Origin: Massilia aurea
GTDB lineage: Bacteria > Pseudomonadota > Gammaproteobacteria > Burkholderiales > Burkholderiaceae_D
Reading direction: 5' to 3'
Length of the DNA stretch: 64,000 nucleotides
NCBI RefSeq assembly: GCF_024753205.1
Contig: NZ_JANUGZ010000002.1
Location: forward strand, 806,001 to 870,000
Below, one piece after another: positions 52,502-63,498 of this stretch. The position numbers and the translations under genes are program-made. Each line of letters begins with the position of its first letter. Position 1 is the first letter of the stretch. The notes below the pieces were generated by a model that saw only the letters and a list, made by a program, of their open reading frames with translations, ran no database searches and was not told the origin of the DNA.

Positions 52502-53286
52502 GGCCGCACCCAGTCGACGGCGGCGCCAATCATGTCGCGCAGCAGCGGCTGCAGCGTAGCGGCCACCGCTGGCCGGTACTCGAACGGCGGCGCTTCGTTC
52601 ATGTACAGGTATTGGCATTTCTCGAGCTGGATTGCGTGCACGCCCGATGCCGGCTGACCGTAGTGGCGCGTGATGTGGCCGCCCTTGAAGCGGCCATTGA
52701 GCGCGATCGAGAAGCGCTCCTGCGCGCGCGCCACGTCCAGCACCGCGGCTTCGAGGCCCGGGGCGCAGGACTTGCCTTCGGCCGTGCCGAAGTTCAGGTC
52801 CGGCAGCTTGCCGTCGAAAAAGCGCGGGACGACCGAGGCGATGGAGTGCGCTTCCCACAGCACCACGCGCCCGTGCTCCATCTTCAGGCGGTCGAGCTCT
52901 GCGCGCAACTGCGCGTGGTACGGCTGCCAGTAGCGCGCCAGGCGCCGCTGCACTTCGGCCCCGTCGGGTTCCATGCCATCGCGGTACAGGCGCTCGCGCC
53001 CGAACGTGTCGAGCGGGCACAGGCCGGTGGTGTCCAGGCCCGGATACAGGTTCGTGTCTTCGGGCGGGCGATTCAGGTCGATCAGGTAACGCGACCAGCG
53101 CGCCGAGATGGTCGAGATGCCCATCTCTTCGAGAAAACCGTACAGCTCGGGCAGGTGCCAGTCGGTGTCGGCGCGCGCAGCGGCGCACGGCGCCAGCGTG
53201 TGCGCCACCTCGTCGGGAATATCGGTGCCTGCATGCGGCATCGATACCAGCATGGGAAGCCTGCCTGCCTTGAACCGGAACGCCAT
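52498..53286 (-). CDS. hutG: HutG, N-formylglutamate deformylase
   Basis: A 262-residue N-formylglutamate amidohydrolase, the last step to glutamate. Recognised from LVSMPHAGTDIP, ADTDWHLPELYGF, SRYLIDLNRPPED and the LWEAHSIASVVPRFF metal region. It, not a formiminoglutamase, completes the two-step HutF/HutG branch. 18 bp separate it from hutH. Confidence 0.95.
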   Translation of the reverse strand: MAFRFKAGRLPMLVSMPHAGTDIPDEVAHTLAPCAAARADTDWHLPELYGFLEEMGISTISARWSRYLIDLNRPPEDTNLYPGLDTTGLCPLDTFGRERLYRDGMEPDGAEVQRRLARYWQPYHAQLRAELDRLKMEHGRVVLWEAHSIASVVPRFFDGKLPDLNFGTAEGKSCAPGLEAAVLDVARAQERFSIALNGRFKGGHITRHYGQPASGVHAIQLEKCQYLYMNEAPPFEYRPAVAATLQPLLRDMIGAAVDWVRP

Positions 53287-53304
53287 CGCAACTCCCTCGT
53301 TGAT

Positions 53305-54849
53305 TTACGGATGCAGCGCCGTGAACAGCGTCTTGCACGAGGCCGACAACGCGCCCTGCCACACCATCGTGCGCGCCGCCTCGATGTCCGGCGCAAAGAA
53401 GCGGTCGGCATCATATGGCGCAACCTGTTCGCGCAGCTGCGCGTGGACCGATTCCAGCGTCTGCGAACTGCGCAGCGGCCGGTGGAACTCGATGCCCTGG
53501 CATGCGGCCAGCAACTCGATGCCGACGATCACGCAGGTATTGTGCGCCATCTGGTGAAGACGGCGCGCCGCAAAGGTGGCCATGCTGACATGGTCTTCCT
53601 GGTTGGCCGACGTCGGCAGGCTGTCGACGCTGGCGGGATGGGCCAGCGACTTGTTTTCGGAGGCCAGCGCCGCCGCCGTCACGTGCGCGATCATGAAGCC
53701 GGAATTCAGGCCCGGCTCGCGCACGAGGAAGGCCGGCAGGCCTGACAGGTTGGCATCGATCAGCAGCGCGATGCGGCGTTCGGCCAGCGCGCCGATTTCG
53801 GCGATGGCCAGCGCCAGCGAATCGGCGGCAAACGCCACTGGCTCGGCGTGGAAGTTGCCGCCCGAGAGGATGACGCTGCCCGCCTCGCCGTCGGTGAACA
53901 GCAGCGGATTGTCGGTGACGGCATTCGCCTCGATCAGCAGCGTGCGGCCGGCATTGCCGATCAGGTCCATCACGGCGCCCATCACCTGCGGCTGGCAACG
54001 CAGGCTGTACGGGTCCTGCACGCGCTCGTCGCCGACCAGGTGCGAGGCGCGGATCGCGCTGCCGGCCACCAGCTCGCGGTAGATGGCCGCTGCCGCGATC
54101 TGGCCCGGCTGACCGCGCACGGCGTGGATGCGGGCGTCGAACGGTGCATCGCTGCCACGCGCGGCGTCGACCGACAATGCGCCGGTGACCATCGCGGCTT
54201 CGAGCAGGCGCTCGGCCAGGAACAGGCCGTGCAGCGCCAGCGCGGTCGACACCTGCGTGCCGTTGATCAGTGCGAGTCCCTCTTTCGCGCCCAGCACGAC
54301 CGGCGCGATGCCGGCCGCCGCCAGCGCATCATTGGCCTCGACCAGCACGCCGTTGTGGCGCACCTGGCCCACGCCCAGCATGGCCAGCGTCATGTGCGCC
54401 AGCGGCGCCAGGTCGCCCGATGCGCCGACCGAGCCCTGCACGGGAATGGCCGGCATGATGTTGGCGTTGTACAGGGCAATCAGCGTCTCGACGATGAGCG
54501 GGCGCACGCCCGAGTAGCCACGCGCCAGGCTGCCGATCTTGGTCAGCAGGATCAGGCGGACAATCTGGTCGTCGATCAGCGGCCCCGTACCCACCGCATG
54601 CGACAGGATCAGGTTGCGCTGCAGCGTGGCCAGTTGCTCCACCGGGATATGGGCCTTGGCCAGGATGCCGAAGCCCGTGTTGATGCCGTAGGCCGGATCG
54701 CCCTTGGCGACGATGGCGTCGACGGCCGCACTGGATGCGGCGATGTCGCGCCAGGCCCCGCTGGCCAGGGTCAATGGTGCGTGCGCGCTCCAGGCGGCGC
54801 GCAGGTCGCCCAGGGTCAGCTGGCCGGGGTGCAGAGTGAATTCGTTCAT
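53305..54849 (-). CDS. hutH: HutH, histidine ammonia-lyase
   Basis: A 514-residue lyase that deaminates histidine to urocanate. The MIO prosthetic group forms from Ala143-Ser144-Gly145 in [14 protein letters not shown]. Other conserved elements: [22 protein letters not shown] and NQEDHVSMA. Starts 4 bp after the hutU stop. Confidence 0.96.
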   Translation of the reverse strand: MNEFTLHPGQLTLGDLRAAWSAHAPLTLASGAWRDIAASSAAVDAIVAKGDPAYGINTGFGILAKAHIPVEQLATLQRNLILSHAVGTGPLIDDQIVRLILLTKIGSLARGYSGVRPLIVETLIALYNANIMPAIPVQGSVGASGDLAPLAHMTLAMLGVGQVRHNGVLVEANDALAAAGIAPVVLGAKEGLALINGTQVSTALALHGLFLAERLLEAAMVTGALSVDAARGSDAPFDARIHAVRGQPGQIAAAAIYRELVAGSAIRASHLVGDERVQDPYSLRCQPQVMGAVMDLIGNAGRTLLIEANAVTDNPLLFTDGEAGSVILSGGNFHAEPVAFAADSLALAIAEIGALAERRIALLIDANLSGLPAFLVREPGLNSGFMIAHVTAAALASENKSLAHPASVDSLPTSANQEDHVSMATFAARRLHQMAHNTCVIVGIELLAACQGIEFHRPLRSSQTLESVHAQLREQVAPYDADRFFAPDIEAARTMVWQGALSASCKTLFTALHP

Positions 54850-54853
54850 GGAT

Positions 54854-56563
<1,710 letters not shown>

Positions 56564-56631
56564 GGCGGCTCCTTCGATAAGGAATGGGCTCCGCGTGCGT
56601 ACCGGATGAGTTGATCGCCAACCATCACCGC

Positions 56632-56652
56632 GTGGACGGAGAATCCGTCCAC
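56632..56652. repeat. Dispersed palindrome, copy 2
   Basis: GTGGACGGA-gaa-TCCGTCCAC, 9-bp perfect arms, flanked on the right by CCTACCGC. It is the inverted counterpart of the element at 44831-44851. Here it lies in the hutU upstream region. Confidence 0.65.
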
Positions 56653-56667
56653 CCTACCGCATTCAGG

Positions 56668-56679
56668 TTGTCTATACAA
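56668..56679 (-). promoter_or_regulatory. HutC-type operator upstream of hutU
   Basis: TTGTCTATACAA is a near-perfect palindrome (reverse complement TTGTATAGACAA) of the kind bound by HutC in other proteobacteria. It lies between hutU and the amidohydrolase stop. hutC itself is in this window at 59698. Confidence 0.65.
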
Positions 56680-56689
56680 TCCTGTCCAA

Positions 56690-58357
56690 TTACTTTTTGA
56701 AGACCTGCTTGCCTGCCACCCAGGTTTCGAGCACGCCTGTTTTGTGGATGTCGTACGTCGGCATCTTGAACAAGTCCTGATCGATCACGATGAAGTCGGC
56801 CAGCTTACCTGCTTCGAGCGAGCCGAGGCTGTCTTCGCGGTGCCCGGCGTACGCGGCGTCGAGCGTGAAGCAGCGGAATGCTTCTTTCAGCGACATCGCC
56901 TGGTTCGGGTACCAGCCGGCCACCGGCTGGCCCTGCGCATCCTGGCGCGTGACAGCGGCGTGCAGGCCGAAGAACGGGTTCGGTGCTTCGACCGGGAAGT
57001 CCGAGCCGCAGGCGATGCGCGAACCCTGGTGCAGGAAGGTGCGCCAGGCATACGCGCCCTTGATGCGCTCGGGGCCGACGCGGGTTTCGGCCATGTTCTT
57101 ATCGGACGTCGCGTGGGTCGGCTGCATCGACGGGATGACGCCGATCGACTTGAAGCGCGGGATGTCGCCTGGCTGCACGACCTGCGCGTGCTCGATGCGG
57201 TGACGCTGCGCGCTGCTCTTGGTTGCCGAGACTTCTTTCTGGTAGATGTCGAGGATCTGCTTGTTGCCGGCGTCGCCAATGGCATGCACATTGACCTGAT
57301 AACCGCGGCGCATCGCCTTCGTCATCATGGTGTCCATCTGCCCGCTCTTGAAGAACAGCAGGCCGTGCGAATGCGCGTCATCGCTGTATGGCTTGATCAG
57401 CGCCGCGCCGCGGCTGCCCAGCGCGCCGTCCGAATACAGCTTCACGGCGCGCAGTGCGTACATGCCGTTGCCGTAGTCGTTCAGCGGGCCGTTCTTGGCC
57501 AGCACATCGAAATCCGCGCCGGCGCCGCCGATCATGCCGTACACGCGCGTTGTCAGCTTGCCCGCATCGGCGTAGGCGCGGTACAGGCGGTCCTGGGTCA
57601 CGTCCACGCCGGCGTCGTGCACGCTGGTGAGACCCACACGTGCCAGTTCCCCCAGGGCGCGGTCGAGCATCGTGCGCGATTCGGCCTCGGTCTGCGGCGG
57701 CAGCACCTTGGTCAGCAAGTCCTGCGCGGTATCGACCAGGACGCCAGTGGCTTCGCCATTCGCATCGCGCATGATCTTGCCGCCGACCGGATCCGGCGTG
57801 GCTTTCGTGATGCCGGCCAGCGCCAATGCGCGGCTGTTGGCCCAGCCGGCGTGGCCGTCGACGCGTTCGAGCCACACCGGCCGGTCGCTGACGACGGCGT
57901 CGAGTTCGGCCGCGGTGGGGAAGCGCCCCAGCTTCCAGTTTTCCTGGTTCCAGCCGCGCCCGCGCAGCCATGGGTGACCCGGATTGGCGCCTGCGTACTC
58001 GCCGATCGACTTCAGCGCGCCGGCCAGCGACGTGCTGTTGAACAGGTCGAGCTGCGTCAGTTGCTGGCCCAGGCCGAACACGTGGCCGTGGGCGTCGATC
58101 AGGCCAGGCAGCAGCGTGCGGCCACCCATGTCGATGCGTTTGGCCTGGGGCGCCTTGGCCGCGACATCCGCGCTGGCGCCCACGGCGATGATGCGGCCCG
58201 CGTCATCAAAGGCGAGCGCGGTGAACTGCACCAGGTCGCCCTTGGTATTGAGGGTATAGCCGTTGGCGTTGTCGATCAGGGTCGCGGCGTGGGCTGGCAG
58301 GCTGCCGGCAACGGCCAGGACGATCAGGGAACACAGGGGGGTCAAGCGGGCGCGCAT
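56690..58357 (-). CDS. Secreted amidohydrolase (YtcJ/DUF-type, amidohydrolase 3 family)
   Basis: A 555-residue exported enzyme with a signal peptide ending in PAHA (about 24). Metal-site residues are visible: PGLIDAHGHVFG, VNVHAIGDAGN, RIEHAQVVQP and ACGSDFPVE. Family members hydrolyse amides of unknown kind; this one is not a Hut enzyme by sequence. It sits between the hut operon and ada/hutC on the same strand as hut. The 3' end lies 10 bp from the HutC palindrome. Confidence 0.85.
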   Translation of the reverse strand: MRARLTPLCSLIVLAVAGSLPAHAATLIDNANGYTLNTKGDLVQFTALAFDDAGRIIAVGASADVAAKAPQAKRIDMGGRTLLPGLIDAHGHVFGLGQQLTQLDLFNSTSLAGALKSIGEYAGANPGHPWLRGRGWNQENWKLGRFPTAAELDAVVSDRPVWLERVDGHAGWANSRALALAGITKATPDPVGGKIMRDANGEATGVLVDTAQDLLTKVLPPQTEAESRTMLDRALGELARVGLTSVHDAGVDVTQDRLYRAYADAGKLTTRVYGMIGGAGADFDVLAKNGPLNDYGNGMYALRAVKLYSDGALGSRGAALIKPYSDDAHSHGLLFFKSGQMDTMMTKAMRRGYQVNVHAIGDAGNKQILDIYQKEVSATKSSAQRHRIEHAQVVQPGDIPRFKSIGVIPSMQPTHATSDKNMAETRVGPERIKGAYAWRTFLHQGSRIACGSDFPVEAPNPFFGLHAAVTRQDAQGQPVAGWYPNQAMSLKEAFRCFTLDAAYAGHREDSLGSLEAGKLADFIVIDQDLFKMPTYDIHKTGVLETWVAGKQVFKK

Positions 58358-58454
58358 GCGTGGTTTTCTCCGTCGGTTGGGGTCCCGCGCCTCGTGGGCG
58401 CAGCTCGGGAGAGTGTATAGAAATTTGCATGCCCGGCATAGCACCGGCGCCCGT

Positions 58455-59579
58455 TCAATCCCGGTTGGATACTACAGGCTCCTGCTCGCGTTCGAGCAAG
58501 GTGCGCTTGCGCTCGATCCCCCAGCGATAACCGGATAGCGCGCCGCCCGTGCGCACCACGCGGTGGCAGGGAATCGCCACCGCCACCGGATTGGCGGCGC
58601 AGGCTCCGGCCACGGCGCGCGCGCCGCCGGCCACGCCGACGATGACGGCCAGCTCGGCGTAGCTGACCGTGCGGCCGGCGGGGATGCTGCGCAGCGCCTG
58701 CCACACGCGCTGCTGAAAGGCGGTGCCGCGCACGTCCAGTGGCAACTCGAAACCGATGCGCGGCGCTTCGACCAGCGCGACCACCTGCGCCACGGTCTGC
58801 CCGAACGCCGCATCGGCGCCTTCGAGTACGGCGTGCGGAAAGCGCGCCTGCAGATCGTCCAGCAGCGGCGCCGGCGCGTCGCCGATCAGGATCGCGCAGA
58901 TTCCGCGCGCGGTCGCCGCGACCAGGATCGCCCCCAGCGAGCACTGCCCGATGGCGAAACGGATCGTCTCACCGCGCCCGCCGGCCCGGTAGTGCGCCGG
59001 CGCCATGCCCAGCACCGCCTGCGCCCCCGCATAAAAGCGCGTGCTGGAGCCGTAGCCGGCGTCGAACAGCGCATCGAGCACCGGCGCGCCCTGCGCCAGC
59101 CCGCGCCGTACGCGCTCGCCGCGCCGCGCGGCCGCATACGCTTTCGGCGTGATCCCGGTCTGCGCCTTGAACACGCGGTGGAAGTGAAAGCGGCTCATGC
59201 CGGCCGCCTGCGCCAGGCTGTCGAGATCCGGCGCTTCGTCGGCGGCATCGATCAGGCGGCACACCCGCGCGACGGCGTCGCGCTGGCGCTCGGCGAGCGG
59301 CGGCAAGTGCGGCGCGCAGCGCAGGCACGGCCGAAAGCCGGCCGCTTCGGCGGCATTTGGGTCCGCATGAAAGGCCACGTTGGCGCGCCGCGCCGCGCGC
59401 GATGGACACGACGGCCGGCAATACACGCCGGTAGTGCGCACCGAGTACACGAAGCGGCCGTCGAAGGCCGGGTCGCGCTGCTCTACGGCGTTCCAGCGCA
59501 GATCGGCGCTGTCGGCGCGGTCGGCACCGGTATCGGCATTGGCATTGGCATCGGTGGGAATGGTCATGTTCATCTCCAT
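58455..59579 (-). CDS. ada: Ada, bifunctional alkylation-response regulator and O6-methylguanine-DNA methyltransferase
   Basis: A 374-residue repair protein and activator. The N-terminal zinc domain has the methyl-acceptor Cys54 with Cys58, Cys85 and Cys88; an AraC-type HTH follows (SRFHFHRVFKAQTGITPKAY), then the methyltransferase domain with active-site Cys338 in IPCHRV. Several Met codons occur at the start; the third (59567) has the best-placed GGAG. Residues 10-25 are a repetitive DANANADTGADRAD tract. Divergent from hutC. Confidence 0.93.
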   Translation of the reverse strand: MEMNMTIPTDANANADTGADRADSADLRWNAVEQRDPAFDGRFVYSVRTTGVYCRPSCPSRAARRANVAFHADPNAAEAAGFRPCLRCAPHLPPLAERQRDAVARVCRLIDAADEAPDLDSLAQAAGMSRFHFHRVFKAQTGITPKAYAAARRGERVRRGLAQGAPVLDALFDAGYGSSTRFYAGAQAVLGMAPAHYRAGGRGETIRFAIGQCSLGAILVAATARGICAILIGDAPAPLLDDLQARFPHAVLEGADAAFGQTVAQVVALVEAPRIGFELPLDVRGTAFQQRVWQALRSIPAGRTVSYAELAVIVGVAGGARAVAGACAANPVAVAIPCHRVVRTGGALSGYRWGIERKRTLLEREQEPVVSNRD

Positions 59580-59697
59580 GGGTCAGGCGGCAAGCCTATC
59601 GTAGCCCCATGCCTGCTGCTATGCACGCCGGGTCTTGCTTTCGAATCGAATGCTAGAATCCCGGCTGGTCAGACAGGCCGTCACTTCGGAGAACCGC

Positions 59698-60438
59698 TTG
59701 GACCCAAGGACCACACACGATCCCCTGCAAGACAGCCCACCGGACAAAGCACCCATTTTCCGGCAAATCAAGGACTACCTGGTCGGCGAAATCGCGGCGG
59801 GGCGCTGGAAGGAAGGCGACCTGGTGCCGTCCGAACAGGCGCTGGTGCGCCTGTTCGGCGTCTCGCGCATGACGGTCAACCGCGCCGTGCGCGAGCTCAC
59901 CGCCGAACAGGTCCTGGTACGGCGCCAGGGCTCGGGCACGTACGTCGCACCGCAGAAGTACCAGGCCACGCTGGTCGAGATCCGCAATATCGCCGACGAG
60001 ATCCGCGAACGCGGCAGGCAGCACACCAGCCGCGTGCTGGTGCTGGCGGCCGGCGTGGCGGACGATGGACTGGCGGCCGAGTTCGCGCTCGAAGCGGGCA
60101 GCACGCTGTACCACTCGCTGATCGTCCACTTCGAGAACGACGTGCCGATCCAGTTTGAAGACCGCTGGGTGAATCCGGCCTGCGCCCCGGCCTACCTGGA
60201 ACAGGATTTTTCCAGCATCACGCCCAACGAACACCTGATGGTGAGCGCGCCGCTGCAGGGCGCGACCTATACCATCGAGGCCCTGCCGGCATCGGGCGAC
60301 CCGGCCACGCATCTTGGCATCGCGCCTGGCGCGCCGTGCCTGGTGCTGCATCGGCGCACGACATCGGCCGGCCGGATCGCTTCGGTGGCCACGATGTGGC
60401 ATCCGGGCCATCTGACCCGCTTCACGGGCAGCGTGTAG
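59698..60438 (+). CDS. hutC: HutC, GntR-family histidine utilisation repressor
   Basis: A 246-residue GntR/HutC-family repressor; urocanate is the known inducer in other species. N-terminal wHTH: IFRQIKDYLVGEIAAGRW, ALVRLFGVSRMTVNRAVREL, RRQGSGTYVAP. C-terminal UTRA domain: HTSRVLVLAAG and PIQFEDRWVNPA. I chose the TTG at 59698 because GGAGAACCGC lies just upstream and the length fits the family; an ATG at 59650 lacks a good site. Likely represses hutUHGFDI from the operator at 56668. Confidence 0.92.
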   Translation: MDPRTTHDPLQDSPPDKAPIFRQIKDYLVGEIAAGRWKEGDLVPSEQALVRLFGVSRMTVNRAVRELTAEQVLVRRQGSGTYVAPQKYQATLVEIRNIADEIRERGRQHTSRVLVLAAGVADDGLAAEFALEAGSTLYHSLIVHFENDVPIQFEDRWVNPACAPAYLEQDFSSITPNEHLMVSAPLQGATYTIEALPASGDPATHLGIAPGAPCLVLHRRTTSAGRIASVATMWHPGHLTRFTGSV

Positions 60439-60467
60439 CGATTAATTATGCGAACAGACAATAAACC

Positions 60468-60929
60468 ATGCCACACTCTGGCCATCTGGCGGAACAGCCA
60501 TCACCTTCCCCGTCAGGTATGACCATGCCATCGCAAGCCGCCAACGCGCCAGCCCTGGAAGCGCCCTTGCACGTACTGGTGCTCGACGACGATCCGCTGC
60601 TGCTGGAAGTAATGCGGGAAATGCTCGCCGCATGCGGACTGAGCAACATCGCGCTCGAAACGCAGGCGTGCAGTGCGCTACGGCGCCTCGACCAATCCAT
60701 GCCAGACGCCGTGATCTGCGACCTGATGATGCCGGAAATGGATGGCATCGAGTTCCTCCAGGCTGCAGCAGCGCAAGGGTATCAGGGCAAGGTGATCCTG
60801 ATGTCGGCGCTCGAAGATGGCGTGCGCGAAGCGGCTGGCGAACTGGCGCGTGCACTGGGACTGCAAGTCGTGGGTTCATTTCGCAAGCCGCTCGAACAAA
60901 ACCAGTTGCGCGCAGCGTTGGCCTGTTGA
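60468..60929 (+). CDS. Stand-alone response-regulator receiver protein
   Basis: A receiver-only protein (153 residues from 60468). It has the acidic pocket LVLDDDP (40-42), the phospho-acceptor Asp85 in CDLMMPEMDG, Ser113 and Lys140 in FRKP. No output domain and no adjacent histidine kinase. The first 30 residues are Pro/Ser-rich and may be untranslated: ATGs at 60519 and 60525 have a better AGG spacing. Could act in a phosphorelay. Confidence 0.82.
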   Translation: MPHSGHLAEQPSPSPSGMTMPSQAANAPALEAPLHVLVLDDDPLLLEVMREMLAACGLSNIALETQACSALRRLDQSMPDAVICDLMMPEMDGIEFLQAAAAQGYQGKVILMSALEDGVREAAGELARALGLQVVGSFRKPLEQNQLRAALAC

Positions 60930-61162
60930 ATTTTTGTACAACCGGCTAAACACTTTTCAAAAAAATGCGGTATTATTCGGCTCATTCCCCGCCTGACACC
61001 CTCTAGCCGTTCTTCCAATATTGAAATTCGCACACAGTGCCTCCACCATTGTGTAGTAACAATATTAAGCAACACAGGAAGATACCCGGTAGCCGGTCGA
61101 GACGTTCCGCATGTCCTGTCTCAAGGCGTTAATCACAGTTACTACCTCTTATCGAGGAAACC

Positions 61163-61489
61163 ATGAGCGAAAACATCAAACACATCAGCGATGCATCCTT
61201 TGAATCCGACGTGCTCAAATCCGAGCTGCCGGTGCTGGTCGATTTCTGGGCCGAGTGGTGCGGTCCTTGCAAGATGATTGCCCCGATCCTTGAAGAAGTC
61301 GCCAAGGAATACGGCGGCAAGATCACGATCGCCAAGATGGACGTCGACGCGAACCAGGCTGTTCCAGCCCAGTTCGGCATCCGCGGCATCCCGACCCTGA
61401 TCCTGTTCAAGAATGGCGAAGTCGCTGCGCAGAAAGTCGGCGCACTGGCAAAAGGCCAATTGACCGCGTTCATCGACAGCAACATCTGA
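61163..61489 (+). CDS. trxA: Thioredoxin
   Basis: A 108-residue classical thioredoxin with the redox pair Cys33/Cys36 in WCGPC, the cis-Pro in [10 protein letters not shown], and [11 protein letters not shown] at the start. Reduces disulfides with thioredoxin reductase. It has an untranslated leader of over 200 bp. Directly upstream of rho, the order seen in many beta- and gammaproteobacteria. Confidence 0.96.
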   Translation: MSENIKHISDASFESDVLKSELPVLVDFWAEWCGPCKMIAPILEEVAKEYGGKITIAKMDVDANQAVPAQFGIRGIPTLILFKNGEVAAQKVGALAKGQLTAFIDSNI

Positions 61490-61637
61490 TTCAGCTGATA
61501 CAATAAGCGGCGACGACGCGCCCGCGTCATCGCCTCCCGGCCGGGAGGGCCCACGGCCCATCGCCACCTTCCCGCCTTGATTAACCCACGCAGTTCCCTC
61601 CCCTACCTTTTTTACCCGTCACGGGTTACCCAAACAC

Positions 61638-62900
61638 ATGCATTTATCTGAACTGAAGGCGATGCACGTTTCCGCGCTGCTGGAAATGGCAATCGGCCTC
61701 GATATCGACAACGCAGCCCGCCTGCGCAAACAGGAATTGATGTTTGCAATCCTGAAGAAGCGCGCAAAAGGCGGTGAGCAGATCTTCGGCGACGGCGCTC
61801 TCGAAGTGCTGCCGGACGGTTTCGGTTTCCTGCGCTCGCCCGATGCGAGCTATATGGCCTCGACCGACGACATTTATATCTCCCCGTCGCAGATCCGTCG
61901 TTTCAACTTGCATACGGGTGACTCGATCGAAGGCGAAGTGCGTACGCCAAAAGACGGCGAACGCTATTTCGCGCTGGTCAAGGTCGACAAGGTCAATGGC
62001 GAATCGCCGGAAGCCTCGAAGCACCGCATCCTGTTCGAGAACCTGACGCCGCTGCACCCGAACGAGCCGCTGCGTCTCGAGCGCGACATGAACGGCGCCG
62101 AAAACATCACCGGCCGCATCGTCGATTTGATTTCGCCGATCGGCAAGGGCCAGCGCGGCCTGTTGGTGGCGTCGCCAAAGTCCGGCAAATCGGTCATGCT
62201 GCAGCACATCGCGCATGCGATCACGGCCAATCACCCCGACGTCACGCTGATCGTTCTGCTGATCGACGAACGTCCGGAAGAAGTGACCGAGATGCAGCGT
62301 TCGGTGCGCGGCGAAGTCGTCGCCTCGACCTTCGACGAACCAGCAACCCGCCACGTGCAGGTTGCCGAGATGGTGCTGGAAAAAGCCAAGCGCCTGGTCG
62401 AAATGAAGAAGGACGTCGTGATCCTGCTGGACTCGATCACCCGTCTGGCGCGCGCCTACAACACCGTCATCCCTGCCTCGGGCAAGGTCCTGACCGGTGG
62501 TGTCGACGCCAATGCGTTGCAGCGTCCAAAGCGTTTCTTCGGTGCGGCCCGTAATATCGAAGAAGGCGGCTCGCTGACCATCATCGCGACCGCGCTGATC
62601 GAAACCGGTTCGCGCATGGATGACGTGATCTTTGAAGAGTTCAAGGGTACCGGCAATATGGAAGTGCACCTCGAGCGCCGTCTGGCCGAAAAGCGCGTCT
62701 ACCCGTCGATCAACCTGAACAAATCGGGCACCCGTCGCGAAGAACTGCTGATCAAGCCGGACCAGCTCCAGAAAATCTGGATCCTGCGCAAGCTGCTGTA
62801 CTCGATGGACGAGATCGAAGCGATGGAATTCATCCTCGACAAGATGCGCGCCACGAAGAACAACGTGGAGTTCTTCGACATGATGCGCCGCGGCGGCTAA
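61638..62900 (+). CDS. rho: Transcription termination factor Rho
   Basis: A 420-residue hexameric RNA-dependent ATPase. The OB-fold RNA site contains DGFGFLR (60-66), the Walker A SPKSGKS (179-185) follows GLLVA, and the Q- and R-loop regions are intact. The N-terminal helical domain [18 protein letters not shown] is canonical. The 148-bp leader after trxA holds two GC hairpins, compatible with known autogenous control in E. coli. Confidence 0.97.
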   Translation: MHLSELKAMHVSALLEMAIGLDIDNAARLRKQELMFAILKKRAKGGEQIFGDGALEVLPDGFGFLRSPDASYMASTDDIYISPSQIRRFNLHTGDSIEGEVRTPKDGERYFALVKVDKVNGESPEASKHRILFENLTPLHPNEPLRLERDMNGAENITGRIVDLISPIGKGQRGLLVASPKSGKSVMLQHIAHAITANHPDVTLIVLLIDERPEEVTEMQRSVRGEVVASTFDEPATRHVQVAEMVLEKAKRLVEMKKDVVILLDSITRLARAYNTVIPASGKVLTGGVDANALQRPKRFFGAARNIEEGGSLTIIATALIETGSRMDDVIFEEFKGTGNMEVHLERRLAEKRVYPSINLNKSGTRREELLIKPDQLQKIWILRKLLYSMDEIEAMEFILDKMRATKNNVEFFDMMRRGG

Positions 62901-62924
62901 GCCACCGCAACGCATCATGCGCAC

Positions 62925-62949
62925 AGGCAGCCTTCGGGCTGCCTTTTTT
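62925..62949 (+). terminator. Rho-independent terminator after rho
   Basis: GGCAGCC-TTCG-GGCTGCC stem with a tetraloop, then TTTTTT, 25 bp after the rho stop. Confidence 0.92.
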
Positions 62950-63088
62950 GTTGGGCATTGCCGGAAGCCGAAAACCTATTTATAATCGCCGGTTCTGCCC
63001 AACCCTGGCAAGTGATCGGCAATCGGGTCAAGAAGCGAGACGACCGACGAAGTGCTGTTTGGCTACCAACTCTATAGAAAGCAAGACC

Positions 63089-63358
63089 ATGAAGACCGAA
63101 ACTCACCCAGAATACCGCGACGTCGTGTTCCATGACGTGTCGTGCGACTTCAAGTTCATCACGCGCTCGACCATCAACACCCGCGACAAGATCGAACACG
63201 AAGGCAAAGAATACCCACTGGTCAAGATCGAGGTGTCGGCTGAATCGCACCCGTTCTTCACCGGCAAGCACAAGATCGTCGACACCGCCGGTCGCGTCGA
63301 GAAGTTCCGCCAGAAGTTCGGCGCAGTTGGTTCGAAGACCTCGGTCGCCAACGGCTAA
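63089..63358 (+). CDS. rpmE2: 50S ribosomal protein L31 type B
   Basis: An 89-residue L31. The length, the N-terminal [20 protein letters not shown] [17 protein letters not shown], and only one Cys (no CxxC zinc site) identify the zinc-independent type B paralogue, usually induced under zinc limitation by loss of Zur repression. No Zur box was recognised upstream. The AT-rich leader from 62950 may contain its promoter. Confidence 0.95.
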   Translation: MKTETHPEYRDVVFHDVSCDFKFITRSTINTRDKIEHEGKEYPLVKIEVSAESHPFFTGKHKIVDTAGRVEKFRQKFGAVGSKTSVANG

Positions 63359-63377
63359 TTGCCGATGTAATACCGTC

Positions 63378-63457
63378 AAAGCCTTCACCGGCTTTGGCCA
63401 GACAGCCAGCTTTGCTGGCTTCAAAAAAGAAGCCGCTTACCCGGCTTCTTTTTTTTC
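63378..63457 (+). terminator. Three successive hairpins after rpmE2, the last with a T run
   Basis: AAAGCC/GGCTTT (63378-63395), AGCCAGC/GCTGGCT (63404-63420), and AAAAAAGAAGCCG/CGGCTTCTTTTTT (63424-63455). The last is a strong, probably bidirectional Rho-independent terminator. Confidence 0.85.
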
Positions 63458-63498
63458 GCGGCTATACTACGCGCTCATTTCCGCCATCAGACTTATCG

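Noticed and set aside
51143..53362. A 739-codon frame suggesting a HutG-HutF fusion
   Set aside because: HutG is encoded in a different frame (52498-53286). The upstream extension of the HutF frame is noise, and HutF has a normal start at 52501.
61500..61637. Possible terminator hairpin between trxA and rho
   Set aside because: GC hairpins (for example CTCCCGGCCGGGAG) are present, but no T run follows; more likely part of the rho leader.
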